64,000 nucleotides of DNA from Diatrype stigma (Eukaryota; Ascomycota; Sordariomycetes; Xylariales; Diatrypaceae), in NCBI GenBank assembly GCA_022225965.2, contig JAKJXP020000048.1, positions 70,876 to 134,875 on the forward strand, in the 5' to 3' direction. Of this stretch, positions 22,735 to 36,486 are shown piece after piece (the stretch's first letter is position 1; each line of letters starts with the position of its first letter). The translations under genes and the position numbers were made by a program. Under the pieces are notes generated by a model, which worked only from the letters and a program-made list of their open reading frames with translations, was not told the DNA's origin and searched no databases.

Positions 22735-25700
22735 CTGATGAACGAACGCACAAGGAAGAGACGAAACGACCCGTGCATCCGATATCGCCATTGCTCGGTG
22801 TTTCGCTTCTTTCTTCAACAGCCAACAGCCAACAGCCATGGACTTTGGTCTCATGTGGATCATGGCGAGTAATCACCGGGGTCGGGATTCAAACGCGAAA
22901 AGCGGGCACTTTCGGCGTTGCGGCGGTTCCGGGATTATTGTGTCAGAAGAACCGGTTCGACCGGGGAGAACTCCTTATCGCGGTGGGATTGGGCTCCAAG
23001 CTGCTACCTTAGTACAAAGAACAATACACACCTGCATACTTCATCTGAGCGACACATCCATTAGGTTACATGCATATTTTTAGACTTTGCCCGGAGAAGT
23101 ACCTCGTCTTGTCTAAACTTGACGATAAGTTAACACCTGCATCGGCAAACATATTCAAGCCACCCAAAGTCACTCACAGTCATCATCTACGTCATTTCAT
23201 GGTAGGGCTGCAGCCGTAGTTTCGAAATGTCAGCCTCTGGTCCAGGTTGTGTTTGTAAATTCCATGTAATTCACCCGCCATTACTAATAAGCGATGAATG
23301 GCTGAATGGGAGATGGCGGATCATTGGCCCTCTCTCTCTGGGCATATCCTGCATACCTAAGCTGCAGCGAGCGGCGCAAAACTTGGCCCGAAGACCCCCT
23401 AAACTAAACTCGTTATTCACGCATCTGTAGTTACTCAGCCTTGAGCCTGCCACACCAATCGTTCGCAGCCTGCCAACCACATTGCTCACCCTGTGGCTGC
23501 GGCTAATAACAGTTGATGAGGTCCGCGACACGACACCAAGATAATCTGGGGTTGCAAACGCCTATGCAGGCGGTTGGCTGAGAGGCTAGAGAAACGTCGA
23601 AACTAAGAGAAGCTCGAGCGAGATTACATATGCTGTTGTTGTACAAGTTAGTTGAAGAAGAGCTCAGTAAGCACTCTACGCCATCGGCGTATCCGTCGCG
23701 ACTGCTATGACCCTAAACAGTTGACCAGATGCTTAGGCATGGTGATAGGTAACTAGCCTATAGCCGGGCCTCTCATTCAAGTTGAGTCGTTATATATGGC
23801 GCATAGTCTCCCCGTTGCGAACTATGAACGGTGGCAACACCCCATAGAGCAACTTCCGAAAAATAACCACAACATCGACGATAGGGTTCCCAGAGCCCTT
23901 CAATGCTACCTAGTAAAGGGGCGATGAAGGGACGTATGGATGGCGACTTCGACGCTATCTAGGCCCTGATCTATGCTACACTACACACTGCACTCGACGT
24001 AGCCACCGCCGTCCATCCGCAGTAAGTAAGCGGCGATCAGATCGTCGCAAGACGGACCAGGCAGAAGACTATATGCCGCATCTTAGGTAGCCCGCCAATG
24101 ACACTTGAGGGCTATTGCTGGATTCTATACCAGAGGGGCAAAGGGGACAGCCCGCCGGCGTCCCTAGGAGATGACAGCTCACTCAGGCATCAGTGGGGGT
24201 CGCATAGGGGGAAACCACTGATCGATGATCCTGTCCATAGACAAGAGGACCAGGAGGGGCCAACGACTGACCGACTGGAAGTTGGCGAAGTGGCAAAGAT
24301 AGGGGGAGGGGATGGAGCCCGAGATCCATCCACCCCCCTGACCGACTACTAGCTTATCCAGCTTCTGACTACCTCGCTTCATACTATCGAGCAACGCATG
24401 TGTCCGCGGGCCTACCAACCTACCGACCTACCTGGTCTGTCCAGGTAGTCTGACGTGGGAGGGAGTGGGACTTTGGGCAAGAGTACCTACTGTTGGATCG
24501 ATCTAGACAAGCTTGCCGTCTCATCCTCGCACGAAGTTTCCAATCCAGAGGCAAGGCACTTTTTCCCTTCGCTTCTCTATTAGACTCCGCTGTAGCGAGG
24601 GGGTCACGCTGACGGAAGAGAAACAAACCCCCGAGCTCCTTTTTTTTCGGGCTTATGCGTGGCATAGTTGTTGGGTCGCCGCCTCTTCCAGGACAGCGCG
24701 GTTTCTGCTATCACTGGATAGCGGATGGGAATTTCGATGGGCACTGTTGCATCGGTGCAGTGCAGGATCACATACCAGTGCCAGAATCCGCCGGGTCGCC
24801 ACGGGAAGGCACCGACATCACACACCCCCTCGCCACGTACTGGAGATCGACGGTTCCGCTTTGGTTGGTAGGTAAGAAGGGCGATGGATACCTCAAGGAT
24901 TCACGGGATTTGTCAGGAACTGCCAATGTGAAATTTCGGCTTGCTTCTGGCCATGGCTGTCCAACTGGTTATAGGCTCGGTAATGGCCGAGTCCAGCATG
25001 GACTGCCTGCCTATCCGGCATGGATTGCTGCACTCTGCTTGAATCCCTGGTATCTCACCTCTCCCCTCGAGAAGCAGCGGTGTGGGGGAGAGGAGGGGGC
25101 ATGTGTTGGCTATTCTGCCATCTCGCTTTCGTGGGAGAGGATACATGGCCTTTTGGGAAGCGCGGCTACATGGACAGAACGAGGAGTGGCGCTGACCACC
25201 GAATGACGCTCCCCTCCACTTCTGTCGTATCAGCTACACATGATTGCTGTTACATTGTACGTTCTATATTTCCCCAGTAAAAAGCCATGTCACGAGCTAA
25301 CCCAAATTCCAAGCTGCCTTGGTAGAAGATAGACTGACCGACCTTCAGTGGGTTAAGGAGAAAGGCAAGATTGGCTGTGTACCCCCACCCTTCTTCCACA
25401 CTTATTCAGGGACCGCTATCAGAGTCAGAGTCGGTGTACCTACCTATCTCTCTCAGTGGCGTTCTCGGCCGCACTATGGTCCTTTTCAGGTTAATCCATC
25501 ACTTAGTATAGAATGGCATGGTTCAGTTGACCCCCCAGGAGGAGAAAGAGGGAAAAACCTACGGTAGCCAAGCTCGGGTTTGGCCCCCCGAATCAGATCC
25601 CAGGGACCATTTCCGATTCCCCTGGCAGTCTGAACACATTAGAACGATGTGGGAACTTACATCACTACTTCACTACCGGTCCAAGAAAGGCCCGTAAGCA

Positions 25701-27249
25701 AAGACAAGCGCCTCCTCTGCCCCCACGGAACTTATGTATTGTGCTGCAGGTTAGGTATTTTGCAAGAGTTGTGCGGGTGTATGTACCTCGTGTATGGGAT
25801 GTTGTACCAAAGACTTCTGAGAATCCCCATGCGCCTATGGCATCACTCCGACTCACTGACTGACCGAAGTGAGGATGGTTAGCTTGTTGACTTTGTCGAC
25901 TACGATTACTACCTACCCACCGTGTGTGTCTGGCTCGTTGGTTTGGTCAGCTTTAGATGCTCCGTTGCTAGTCAAGTAGGTATATTATCTTGTGATAGCT
26001 CACAGTGTCATGGCTGTAGGAAAATCTCCTATTTCTTTTGCGAAAGGTTCCAAGGCGCGTATGATACCGAGGAGCTCATACTTGGGTATTTTGACAGTAC
26101 CTCAAGAGTCAGAAGTGATTATCATGCTCTACATGCTGGTAGAACCTTACTGAAAAATCGGACTATCACTACAGCACCCCTATATCCAGGTATGATACCC
26201 GAGCTTGTACAGCCCGGTTGATAGAATAGTATCGTGGCGGCCTGGTTGTATAGTTCCACGTGACTACCCTATATTCTCATGAAATAGGGGTGAGAAGAAG
26301 GAATGAGATCAAAATGATATTGTTTACCTCCGGCTACCAAAACAAAAAGAAAGAAAAAAACAAGACTTTCTCGTACCTATCTTAGACTCTATCTTGATAG
26401 TATACTTCGAATCGTGAACATGACACTTCAAAAGTCGCTACTGTTGACTAGGGAAGTTGTCTCTTAGGGCCATTCACAACATTCAATACCTATCCTAACA
26501 ATTCATATATCGTGATATAAATATTCGTAACTGCACACACATCGCGAAACGTACACACACACACACACACACATAAACTTGGAATGCCAAATATATAGCA
26601 TTCAAGCAGAGGCCATTGATAGTCAAAGGTCGAAACATAAGTACCTATCCATCATCTATCCAGCATAACCATAATATATATATATATATATGCACGTCAT
26701 TATACCATAAGATAAATGTAGTTGAAGTATGTTGAATATAAACTTTTGTCCACGAAGCTAAAAGGGGAAGGGGCTTGTGGCTTGATGAGCGCGTGCAAGC
26801 CCTAACCAAGCCCCTCTCCTGACCTCAACATTATGAGGAAGGGAAACGGGCATTAATTACAAGATAATTATTTGATATGGCGCGTATTAATGGAAAGCGC
26901 TGGGGGGTTGGTGGCATGACGGTGACGAACGACGACAACGATTGGCGATGCAACATCAGATCATCCCCTCTAATCTATCCCTTTCCACCCAGCCCAAGAT
27001 ATTTCCATCCAAACCAAATGTCCAAATGGACCGTCCCGACCCGTTCCCGTCCCGTCGATCGTTAGATGTTCGTTTCATTTCCATCCCACTCGAAGAAGTT
27101 TTTCTCTCCCAAACGTGACGACAAAAAACACGTGATCTAAGCCTAAAGCAAAGCCAGCCCATGTAGGAACGCCGATCACGATGATGATGATGATAACGAT
27201 AATGCCAGAAGAAGAATTCCAAAATGCGCGGTCTAGCTAGACTGCCTAT
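22735..27249. other. 4.5-kb gene-poor spacer
   Basis: No ORF here has protein features I can support, including the longest at 24655-25206. It includes an (AC)n tract near 26554-26573, an (AT)n tract near 26680-26690 and, at about 27180-27200, GAT repeats in what is probably the 3' UTR of the glucanase gene on the minus strand. Confidence 0.5.
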
Positions 27250-28842
27250 CTACAGAGCCAGCACAGCACCGATCACAGCGAGGAAGGCGGCGCTGAAGGC
27301 GTTGGACTGCAGGCTGCCGGCATCGCCGATGGCCGGCGAGGTGGTGGTGGACGCGGATCCTGAGCCGGAGCCGGACCCGGCCTCAGAACCTCCGGAAGAA
27401 GGCGAAGAGGGCGCGGGTGGGGAAACGCCGCCGGAGGCGTAGGTGCCGTTGTTGCTCGGGACGGGGATGGCGCCGGCGGTGCCGGTGGCGCCCGGGTAGT
27501 AGCTGCCGGTGCCGGACGCGAAGGTGGGGGCCACGACCGAGGAGGCCTCAAGAGAGGCCTGCGAGCTGGGGAGGCCGGTCGGGCTGCCGCCGGAGTTCTC
27601 TCCGCCAACTACGGCCGAGGTCGGGTAAGAGGAAGAAGCGGACTCCTCTGTGCAGGTCGAAGAAGAAGCAGCGGCAGAAGCAGAGGCAGAGTCCGAGGAA
27701 TCTGACTGGATGGCACCGCTGCCGCCGGTAGCAGAGGCAGTGGCGGTGGTGGCGGACGAGGCAGCAGCAGACGACGAGGAGGAAGAAGAATCGCCGCCGG
27801 TGGTGGTGTCATCGCAGCTGAGGTCGAACAGCGGGGTGGTGCTCAGGACGTTGCCGACGATGCCGAAGCTGGGGCTGGGGGTGTCGGGCTGGGCGTCCTG
27901 CAGGGTGTACCACCAGGTGTTGGTGTTGCCGAACAGCGGGCAGCCGACGTCCTTCCAGTAGGTCTCGGCGTTGTCGACCGAGGCGACCGACTGGCCGACG
28001 GTGGCGCCGCTGACGGGGTGGCCCGTCTCCGTGATCCAGACGGGCTTGCCAGCCGCCTGGGTCTGGGCGAGCGCGTCGTCGAACAGGCCCTTGCTGTCGC
28101 CGATGGCGTTGGCCACGGTGTCCTGGAAGTACGGGTAGGCGTCCATGCCGAGCCAGTCGGCGGCGTCGGCCACGGCGCTGTTGGACCCGTTGGCCCAGGC
28201 CGTCCACGTGTCGACGTGGCCGACGGCGGCGCCGGCCAGGGCCGTGCCCGCGATGGCGTCCCGCGTCTCCTGGATGTACCGCACGATGGTGTCGGGCTCC
28301 GTGCCGACGTTCGACTTGGACGCGATGCCCGCCGGCGAGTTGCGGTACAGGTCCTCCGACCCGACCGAGATGCCGTCCACGAGCCCGCCGAGCGAGTCGC
28401 CGTACTGCGCGATGGCCGCCTTGAGCGCCGTCAGCTCGTTCGCGAACGACGCGTCGCCGCCCGAGGCCCACAGGCCCAGCAGCAGCGACGTCTTGGTCTT
28501 GATCGCGGCCGGGATGGCCGAGATGGGGTCGCTGGCAGTTCCGCCTTGCTGTTGTGACACGAAGTTTCGTTAGATAAGGGAGGGTCTTTATGAGGATTTC
28601 TTCTTTCTCTTTTCCTTTGTTTTCAAAGGTCACACTGATGAAACACTTACCACCATGGTGTACAGGCGGGCGCTCGTGAAGCCCGACGTGCCCTCTAGGT
28701 TGGCGGCCGTCGTGAACTCATTCTCGAAATCGGTCTGGGTCTTGGCGGCTCCGGTGGTGAAGGTGTTTCCGTAGTTGAAGCCCTTGACCGCGGCAGCAGA
28801 AGCGGCCGAGGCGAGGGTAACGATGCTAGCAGCGGTACGCAT
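27250..28842 (-). CDS. eglC: GPI-anchored GH17 endo-1,3-beta-glucanase, EglC type
   Basis: Two exons (28842-28651 and 28548-27250) give 496 residues; the intron is 102 nt, GT-AG. Order of parts: a cleavable signal peptide (about residues 1-18); the GH17 barrel starting KGFNYGNTF; the acid/base Glu at about 129 in [18 protein letters not shown]; and the nucleophile Glu at about 238 in [12 protein letters not shown]. The catalytic part ends near residue 320 ([11 protein letters not shown]). A long Ser/Ala/Thr-rich, probably O-glycosylated stalk follows, ending in a hydrophobic GPI-attachment signal ([15 protein letters not shown]). The family acts on cell-wall beta-1,3-glucan outside the plasma membrane. 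Codon use is strongly GC-ending, as expected of a highly expressed gene, and this creates long antisense ORFs that are not genes. Confidence 0.93.
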
Positions 28843-31288
28843 GATGAGGATGGATGGTAATTAATGGATATGGATGAGGTGAGAAGCAGAGTTCTCAGAT
28901 TGATTATTCGGGTGAGCAAGAGAGGCAAAGCAAGTCTTGCAAAGAAGCGAGAGACTTTGACGTAGCGGCAAGACAAAGAATTACTACCACCTAGTCTAAA
29001 AGGTTGTTATCCCTTTTCCCTTTTGTTGTTTCGTTCTGCACAGTAAAGCGACCGACGACAAGTATGTATCAACGATAGTAAATATACAAACAAGGCGTAA
29101 GTATATTCAAGAGGAGGTGAAAAAACGAAAGTATAGTCCGCGTACGAGAACGTGGATTGGGAGTTTTACACGAGGTTAGGGTGGGAAAAAGGAGTAAGAG
29201 TGTAAACTAGAAAAGGGGGAGAGACAAGACAAGAGCAGAGGAAGAAACGGCTGACGTGGAAAGGGCTACATATTTGTCGTATCTTTGCCATCCATCCATC
29301 CATCCTCTCTCTCTTGTCTGCTTACATGCTTTGTCTGATGACGTTTCATTCATTCAACGCCGTGGCTTGCATGCCCTAGTCTGGTGCCTAGCTGCTACTT
29401 TACCCACCTAGACCTCCATAGCTAGAGCCTACTACAGCCTCCCTATCACCCCATGTAGGCAGATGTGGTAGGCTACCTCGTACTAGCAAGGCCTTTCCTG
29501 GTGTCTGTTCCTGGTGTATGAGGAAGCAGTGAGCTCACTTCATTACTCGCCGCCCATTGCCACCACTCAGTCTCGTTCCTGGCAGCAGGGCTTGCCTCTT
29601 GCATCTGGCTGGTGGCAAGCCATCCAATAGGACACGGCGGAAGCAGAGGGATTCCATCAGTCCAAAATACTGTGTATGCAGAGGAGAGAATGTGCCCAGA
29701 AAAAACTATATCCATAAAAAGCGCATCGCACTTGGATCGACCCAATCAGATCGGGAACCGCTTACCAGCTACAGGACATCCCTGCAAGAGGAAAACAAGA
29801 AAACCGAAGAGGCACGACTCCGCTGATGTGCCGCTTGTACCCACTAGCAAAAAAGGCTTGGGGGCCGAGCCAAGTTTTCTAGTCTTCCACCTAGAACTGC
29901 CCAGTTATCACCACTGCTCCCCCCTCCCCCGAACCTGATGTGCTGATAGTGGTATACTTACTATGTAGTAGGTAGAACACCTACACGCCAGTTCCAATAC
30001 ACGGACAAGTGGGCAGCAAAGAGCCCGAACAGGGTCGCATTCAGAACCATTCTGGGACTGGCAATCGACCGTTCCAGGAACCGGCATCTCATGATATCGA
30101 TTTTTATGCACACAGATGACCTGTTTGAACCTCGTATTCTGGAACCTGTGGTGTGGTACTGTAGTTTACTTTGTCAAGGCAGGCTATGCATGCATGGGTC
30201 GTGGTTCCAAGGAAGCTACATAGCTAGGGAGCTCCTAATCATATAGCGAAAGCTCCGAGGCATTCCAGATCCATAGTACGGCTACGAAGCTGTGTATATT
30301 TTTATTCACTCGTGCCTTGTTTTTATGGTTATGGGCACGGGGTTTTCGAACAAGTCGGGAAAGTTGTGCGCACAACAAACCGGTTCATAAATACGAAGTT
30401 CAGGGCTGGCAGACATAACTACCTTAGGTACACTACTTGCTTCAAAGTAGAGTACGTAAATAAACCTGCATGTCCAAGATCCGTCGAGACCTCAGTTATG
30501 CGTGCATGAGCGAGCCAGCCAAACAAGCCCCTTTTCCTCTGCATGGCGCCATACCACCACCAAACCCCGTAGTTCTGTACCTGCGTGCGTGAGTTCTTTT
30601 TCGCCCGTTCCTGCATTGGTTTTGCAGTGTGGCTTGGAAGTTGAGGGGGCCGCGCGGGTTGGGGGTTTCCTTTCTGATGTGGTCGGTTCATTCACCAACG
30701 CAGCAGGTTATATATAAAGAGGCTCTATATAAACGCCAACTGGTCGGGCAACATACAGTAAGTATAGCACCGTAGCAGTCGCACAGCATGAGACCCCATC
30801 ACCAACTACGTGTTATTCATAACTTATAACTGCTACTCACTTTACCTCACTACTGTGCGTCAACATCGCGCTGCGATTGATCAAGTCTAGGTACTGTGTA
30901 CTCTTCTCCATCAGTCCAACGCCGCCGCGTTGGTAGTTTATGTTTCATCCGCGGTAGTTGGTCAGTCTAGACTCCATGCCCTGTGGCCCTGGTCCCTACC
31001 TAAGTGCTGGAACGGAACTGACTCAGCCCTGTTTAATTGTGTCTATGCATCTCATCATCACCGGTGCCAGTCTTGCAAAACAACGTTCCCGACACGATGG
31101 GAAGGAGAAACATGTAAAACATTAACTCATATCACAAAATACCTGCTAAGCCTCACAAATAATAGGTCGGGTGTACCCTTTCCTGCATCCTACGTACACA
31201 AGACTCCAGGACTTCCACAAAGTTATGAACTCGGATGGACCCCAATTCAGAACCTACCTAGTTAGCTAGGCAATTCTTAGTGTTTGTA
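28843..31288. other. Promoter-side spacer of eglC and 3' region of tsc1
   Basis: No supported gene. The part next to 28842 is the eglC promoter and leader. At 30707-30733 two TATA-box-like words (TATATATAAA and TATATAAA) stand close together on the plus strand, followed only by a 13-codon ATG ORF, so they have no obvious gene to serve. Confidence 0.45.
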
Positions 31289-34200
31289 CTACAAATACCC
31301 TCGAATCCCTCGCATGCCAGCCAGCTTCTTCTCCTTCTTGTCCTTGTCGTCCTTCCTGTCCTTCTTGTTCTTATGGAGGTTTTGCAAGCCGCCTATCACT
31401 CCGATCAACTGTTAGCTATCACTCTGGATTCCGGGGAAATAGAAAAAAAGAAAGAAGAAAAAAAATAGAAAAACCAAAACGCAGGGGAAAGCGCCGAGCT
31501 CCTAGGCTTAGGTCCAGGTGCAGATCCAGGACCCGGTATCCCAGGAACGGAACGTGGGCGGTGGGTAGCAGTGGATAGTGCCGAGTGGGTCAAGGTGGGC
31601 AGGATGATCGATCTTGAATCGTGATCCTGATCGTGGTGGATTGGCTCCATCCATCCACCCCAAAACCCATCCCATACCAAGCCAAATCAGGCCCTCCCCT
31701 GCCAGGCACGTATTGTATACTACTGTATGTATAAGGAAATACCCAACTAATGAATAAAAAATCACTCACCCCGACCATAATACCGTTCGGCAGTGGGGCT
31801 GCTGCCGCTGCCGCCGCCCTTCCCACCTGCACTGGCACTGGCACCACCCGCCGTCGACGGCGGGGGAGTGTTGGCTCCCGCTCGCGACGGCGAAATGGAG
31901 CGCTGCGCGGTGTAGCTGCCCGACAATCCTGATGGGGATAGGCCCGATAGCCCCGTCGAGAGCTGTGCTCCCAGCGGCGGCGTTGCGTTGTACGAGCTGG
32001 ACACGACCTCGGCGGCGAATGGCTCTGGGTCTGAGTTCGAGTACCCGCGGGCGCGGTGGCGGCGGCTGCTACTGTTAGGGATCTTAACGCCGCCACCGCT
32101 CGGCCCCTGGCTCTCCGAGTCCGTCGAGTGGTCGGCAGCGGCATCTAATGCTGCTGCTGCTGCTGATGACGACGATGAGCGATGGGGGTGGGAATGCGAA
32201 TTATCGGACCTGGATCGGCTGGGCAGCTTCGTCTGCAGTTCCATGACCGTCGCCTGCAAACTGGTGTTGTTTGTCGTCAGCGTGGCGATGCGTTTTTTTA
32301 GCTCCTGTTGCTGGGTTCGTGCCGTGGCAAGAGCGCTGTCTAGCTTCGACACGAGATCTTCGTGTTTGTTAGGACCCCCCAGGCCAGTTTTGGTGACCTC
32401 CTGTAATTGCACGTTGAGTGTAGCGATCTGAGACCGGTAGGAATCGTGAACTTGTTGCAGCTCGGCCTCGCAGGCCTTCAGCTTGAGCTCGGACATCTCT
32501 GCGCGGCTATCTGCTTCTGCCGAACGTGCCATAGCAGCCCGATGCTCCGTCTCCCTCGCCTGCAAGTTTCGCTCAGATTCCGTTAGTCCATCGACTTCTT
32601 TCCTCAGCCTCTCCAACTCGCTGACGCTGATTTCGACCGATTGCATATTCTGCTTCAACCCAAGTTCCCTGACCTCGGCATCACAGACAAGTTGCACAAG
32701 CTTATCTACTTCACTCTGCGTTTCCTCTAACTTGGACCGCAGCGTCTTTTCCTCGACAGCCCATTTCTTCTGGTCTTCACGTAAAGCCCTAAGCTTGGTC
32801 GTAATATCAGCCTCCCATCTTTTTGCTAGTGTACGGCTTCGCTCCGACTCCTTTTTGACTTGTAACTCGGATTTCTTCGCCTCTTCGAAACGTTGCTTTA
32901 GGTGTCGATTGACAATGATCAGGTTCTGTGTTTCTGCCTCACTTGCGGCTTCTTGTACTTGTCGTCTTCTCAGCTCACCCATGTGTGCGAGATGCTGTTG
33001 CTTCATGAACCGCTCGAAAGTGAGATCAACTTGTAGAAGAAGGATCTGGCGGTATAAATTCGTATATTGATCATCGGAAGCATTCTCCGTCCCAGCCACT
33101 GGTGAATCACCGATCTGTATACTTTGGTTTAACCGGGAGCTCGGTCGCTCGAAGTTGTCTTCCTGGTGGCTCAGAGCGAGAGATGGGACGCTATCGTTAG
33201 CCAAGGATTGGCTTAATCCCGACTTGATGACTTTGTTGGAGTGGAGCATATCCTGGAGATGCGTTTGTGATCCAGATGAGCCGATCTGCTTTCTCAAGGT
33301 AGGACTGTCGATGGTGTCCGCAGAAGGCCTCGTGCTTGACGGTTCTCTAAGGGAGTGGTGACTGCTCTGGGATGAATGACGCATCAGAGTGACAGATCTA
33401 CTTAAGAGAGCTGATGTCCCGCTCTCAGCATCCGTCTCGTCCGTCACGAATTCAGGCGCTCCTGGCATGACATCAGCATGGAAGCCATTACTTGCGTCTG
33501 GATCTATTCGCAAAGCCATGCAATCAGCCACAACTTCAGACGGTTCGCTCTTGATCCATCTACCGAAGTCCGTCTTCTCTGAATCGACAGTCAAGGTATA
33601 GAAGTTCTCATGAAGGAGATGGCATTGCCGAAATCGCTCTGATGCGTGCCGCATCTCCGTGGGTTGGACCTCAATATCATCCGAACCCGGTGCTTCGGCA
33701 TGGCGAAGGTATCTCTGCGGCTTTCGAATGTAATCCATGAAGTTGATGGGATAGAGGCCATATATGATGGTGAAGTAGCACAGAAGATGATGAATAGTGG
33801 TGTCGTCGAATCCTGCAGAATAAGTACATCGTTCCCAAGCAGGCGCTTGACCTGAAAGTCTGCGTTCCTCAATTGTGTCGGCGGCTAGTTGTTGTGTTGA
33901 CAGCTCTCGTTCCCAGAACAGCAGTCGGGCGTATATATTAAATAGTGCTGGTAGGTGAGGGACGAGTGAGCTGGGCATGTGAGGGAGAATCATTGTCAAA
34001 GCTGTTAAGGCCAGAGATATGACGGTAGTCGACGTGTCTTGTTGAAGGCAGTTGATGAGGTTACCGAATAGGGGCGTTTGCAGGATCAGGTGTAGGTGAG
34101 GTGGTTGGCACTTTACGAACTCAGCCAGCAAGATTAGGATACGAGGGCGGTATTCCTTCCGCATTAGAGATTTGTCGAGGAGCGTCATGAATTCCTGTCA

Positions 34201-34995
34201 TAGAAGCAAGCGTCAGAAGCATCGTAAGCCGATTGAGTTGGAGGAGCTGATTACCTTTGGTCGGCGTTTTCCATAGAGTATCAACGTCTCTCGAAAGAAC
34301 TTCTCTTTGATGATCCGAGCCGCATCGTTGTCTCTGTGGGCGATGTCGCATTCCTCAAGCCAAATCGTTATATGGTGTTCTGCTAGCATAATAGCAGCTC
34401 CATTATCTGGATTATCTGAATCGTGGCCATCGTCGGCAGTCATGACATCCAACAGCGTACCCTGACACTCAGCAGCAAGCCCCTTTTCTTGGTTGAGGTG
34501 GTCGAGTACCGGGATAAGCAAGTCAAACCACTGGAACACCCTGTCGGGCTTGACGACCAAAGGGCGCAAGCGACGGATGATGGCTATGAAGGGTGCGTAT
34601 CGGGCAGGTGTGTGGATGACATCCTTATTGAAGAGCGATAGGAGCTCTTCGTTCGCCTTGTCGGCGGTGCTGTCGTCGAACTTCGTTTCATGTTTTTGGA
34701 TATAGGCCTCGAGGATCTCGATAAGGTCTTCGGGGAGCGGGAGACTCGCAGTAGGGATGAAGGCTTGGATCGCTCTCGTGAGGTCTTTGAAGGTCCTATG
34801 GATGGGAATATACTCAGTACGACAGCTCGGAAGTCTGATTGGCAGCGCGAACCAGGAGCACCAAAGGAGACAGCCGGGGAGAGCACCGATATGGTTCGCG
34901 CGAATTGAGGTAGGATATGGGCTGATGGGTAAGGGCCCGAGTGGGTACTCAGACCAGTAAAACGAATGACACTTCACTTACGGAGCTGAAGACAT
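31289..34995 (-). CDS. tsc1: Hamartin (Tsc1) homologue, TSC complex scaffold
   Basis: Four exons (34995-34982, 34795-34255, 34194-31770, 31392-31289) give 1027 residues. The N-terminal half is an alpha-helical repeat core typical of hamartin (FKDLTRAIQAF; HLNQEKGLAAECQGTLLDV; LLAEFVKCQPPHLHLILQTPL; ARLLFWERELS). A long coiled coil (about residues 580-835) and a Ser/Gly-rich tail follow. Tsc1 stabilises the GAP Tsc2, which turns off Rheb and so restrains TORC1. The first exon is only 14 nt (MSSA plus two bases). The last exon lies beyond a 377-nt intron and restores the tail RYYGRGG-LQNLHKNKKDRK through KLAGMRGIRGYL, a basic C-terminus; without it the ORF would end after RYYGRGE. Phase matches exactly. 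It shares a 1.5-kb divergent promoter with the DJ-1/PfpI gene. Confidence 0.85.
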
Positions 34996-36486
34996 CGCGA
35001 TCTCGGATCTTCTGGCTGGCCGCCTACCAATAAGCCCGCATGCAATGCTATGGCAAGAGAAGGTGGAGGCAGCGGTCGATCATTCGGTTTGGTTCGTGCT
35101 GTTACAACCGCGCAATAACACCCAGACACAAAAACAAAGTCAGATATGTATGCGGATTTGCGGATAGGTTTCAAGTTGGTTGAATACCTAGGTTCATAGG
35201 CCCATAGGCTCATAGGCTCATAGGGAGGCTTCCACGAAAACGTTGGACACACGAGTTGTTTTTATTGGGTCTACTACTACCTTGGCTGCATGGGTGTGTC
35301 TGTGTCTGTGTGTGTATGTACGAGGCTTGCATGAGTTGCACGAATATACCTGTACAAGCCACGCCCACGTACGCGATATGAAGTTTGGAGGTTGGGTAGA
35401 TGCAGATGCAGATGCACGGAGCTGCGGTTGCTTTCGAAGTTAGTGACTGTAGTTACGTAGTGAGTCGTAACATCGAAAGCTTCCAGTTTCGAGCTCCTCA
35501 TTGACGGTTCGCTCTTTGCCGCTTGCCGCCTTTTCCTCTTATCAAACCCCCCTGATAAGCTGCGCTAACAGCATCCCATGTAAAACCACACGATAAACTG
35601 CTAAGGGAAGGCGGGGCATCTGCTTCAGTTACCTAATACGCCGGGCGTCCTGAAGTCTAGGTCGCCATTAGACTCGATGATGTACCCATTCAAACTCGCG
35701 GCAAAGTGACAATGTGACCCGGTCGATCTCTGACAACCCCGCAATCCACAGGCTCAGAATCCGGGGGAGAAGTGGTCCCTCCAGGGGACGCTGCATTACC
35801 TAGCCATTAGGGGACTAGGTGCACCTAGCAGAGCTGTAGGAAAGCGCAGCGGCGTATAGAGTATACAGTACCTGTGATCATGATGAGAGGGAGGGGGAGG
35901 GGTAGGTACGGTAGAGATCGTTGAGGACGTTGGAACTTTAGGACCTTGGGAGCTCCTCGTAAACGGAAGCTGATCTTTTCCCTTGCCTTTTCCGCTTCAC
36001 AATTCAATTTCGTCAATTGATCGAAGTTCCGGACGCATGTCGTGTGATTGACCACCCAGAGCTAAATAAAAGCCCTTTTCCACCCGACCCCTCGTTCCAT
36101 TATCTGCTGATTTCTTTACCTCTGACTCGACTCTCGAACCTCAACCTGGCCATCTCCTCCCCATCCCACCCAGCACCACCACAGGCACCATCACCACTAC
36201 AAAGGCTCGTAAATTGTAAAGACTTGTAAAAACCACAAAAGCCTCGTCCAACAAAAGCACTCCTTTTCCATCTCATCTCTGCACTCGCAACCAATTGCAT
36301 CTCACCAACCTCTACCATCATCCTGTATTAGCTATTAGGCGACCGTTTTCCAACGCTAGCCCATTGATGCCACATATTGCCCTGGCTGACATAGTTGTTT
36401 TGACATAACATCACGTCATTTACTACCCCTTACTACCTCTCTCAATCCCACCTACCACCAAGTCTACCTACTTACGTCAACCAAAC
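34996..36486. other. Divergent intergenic region between tsc1 and the DJ-1/PfpI gene
   Basis: No supported gene. It holds both promoters. A short CATAGGCT repeat lies at about 35196-35223, and a long C-rich, pyrimidine-biased stretch at about 36050-36480 is the likely leader of the DJ-1/PfpI gene. Confidence 0.5.

Noticed and set aside
24655..25206. 183-codon plus-strand ORF in the gene-poor spacer
   Set aside because: No recognisable domain, no codon bias like the neighbours, no splice-linked continuation, odd composition.
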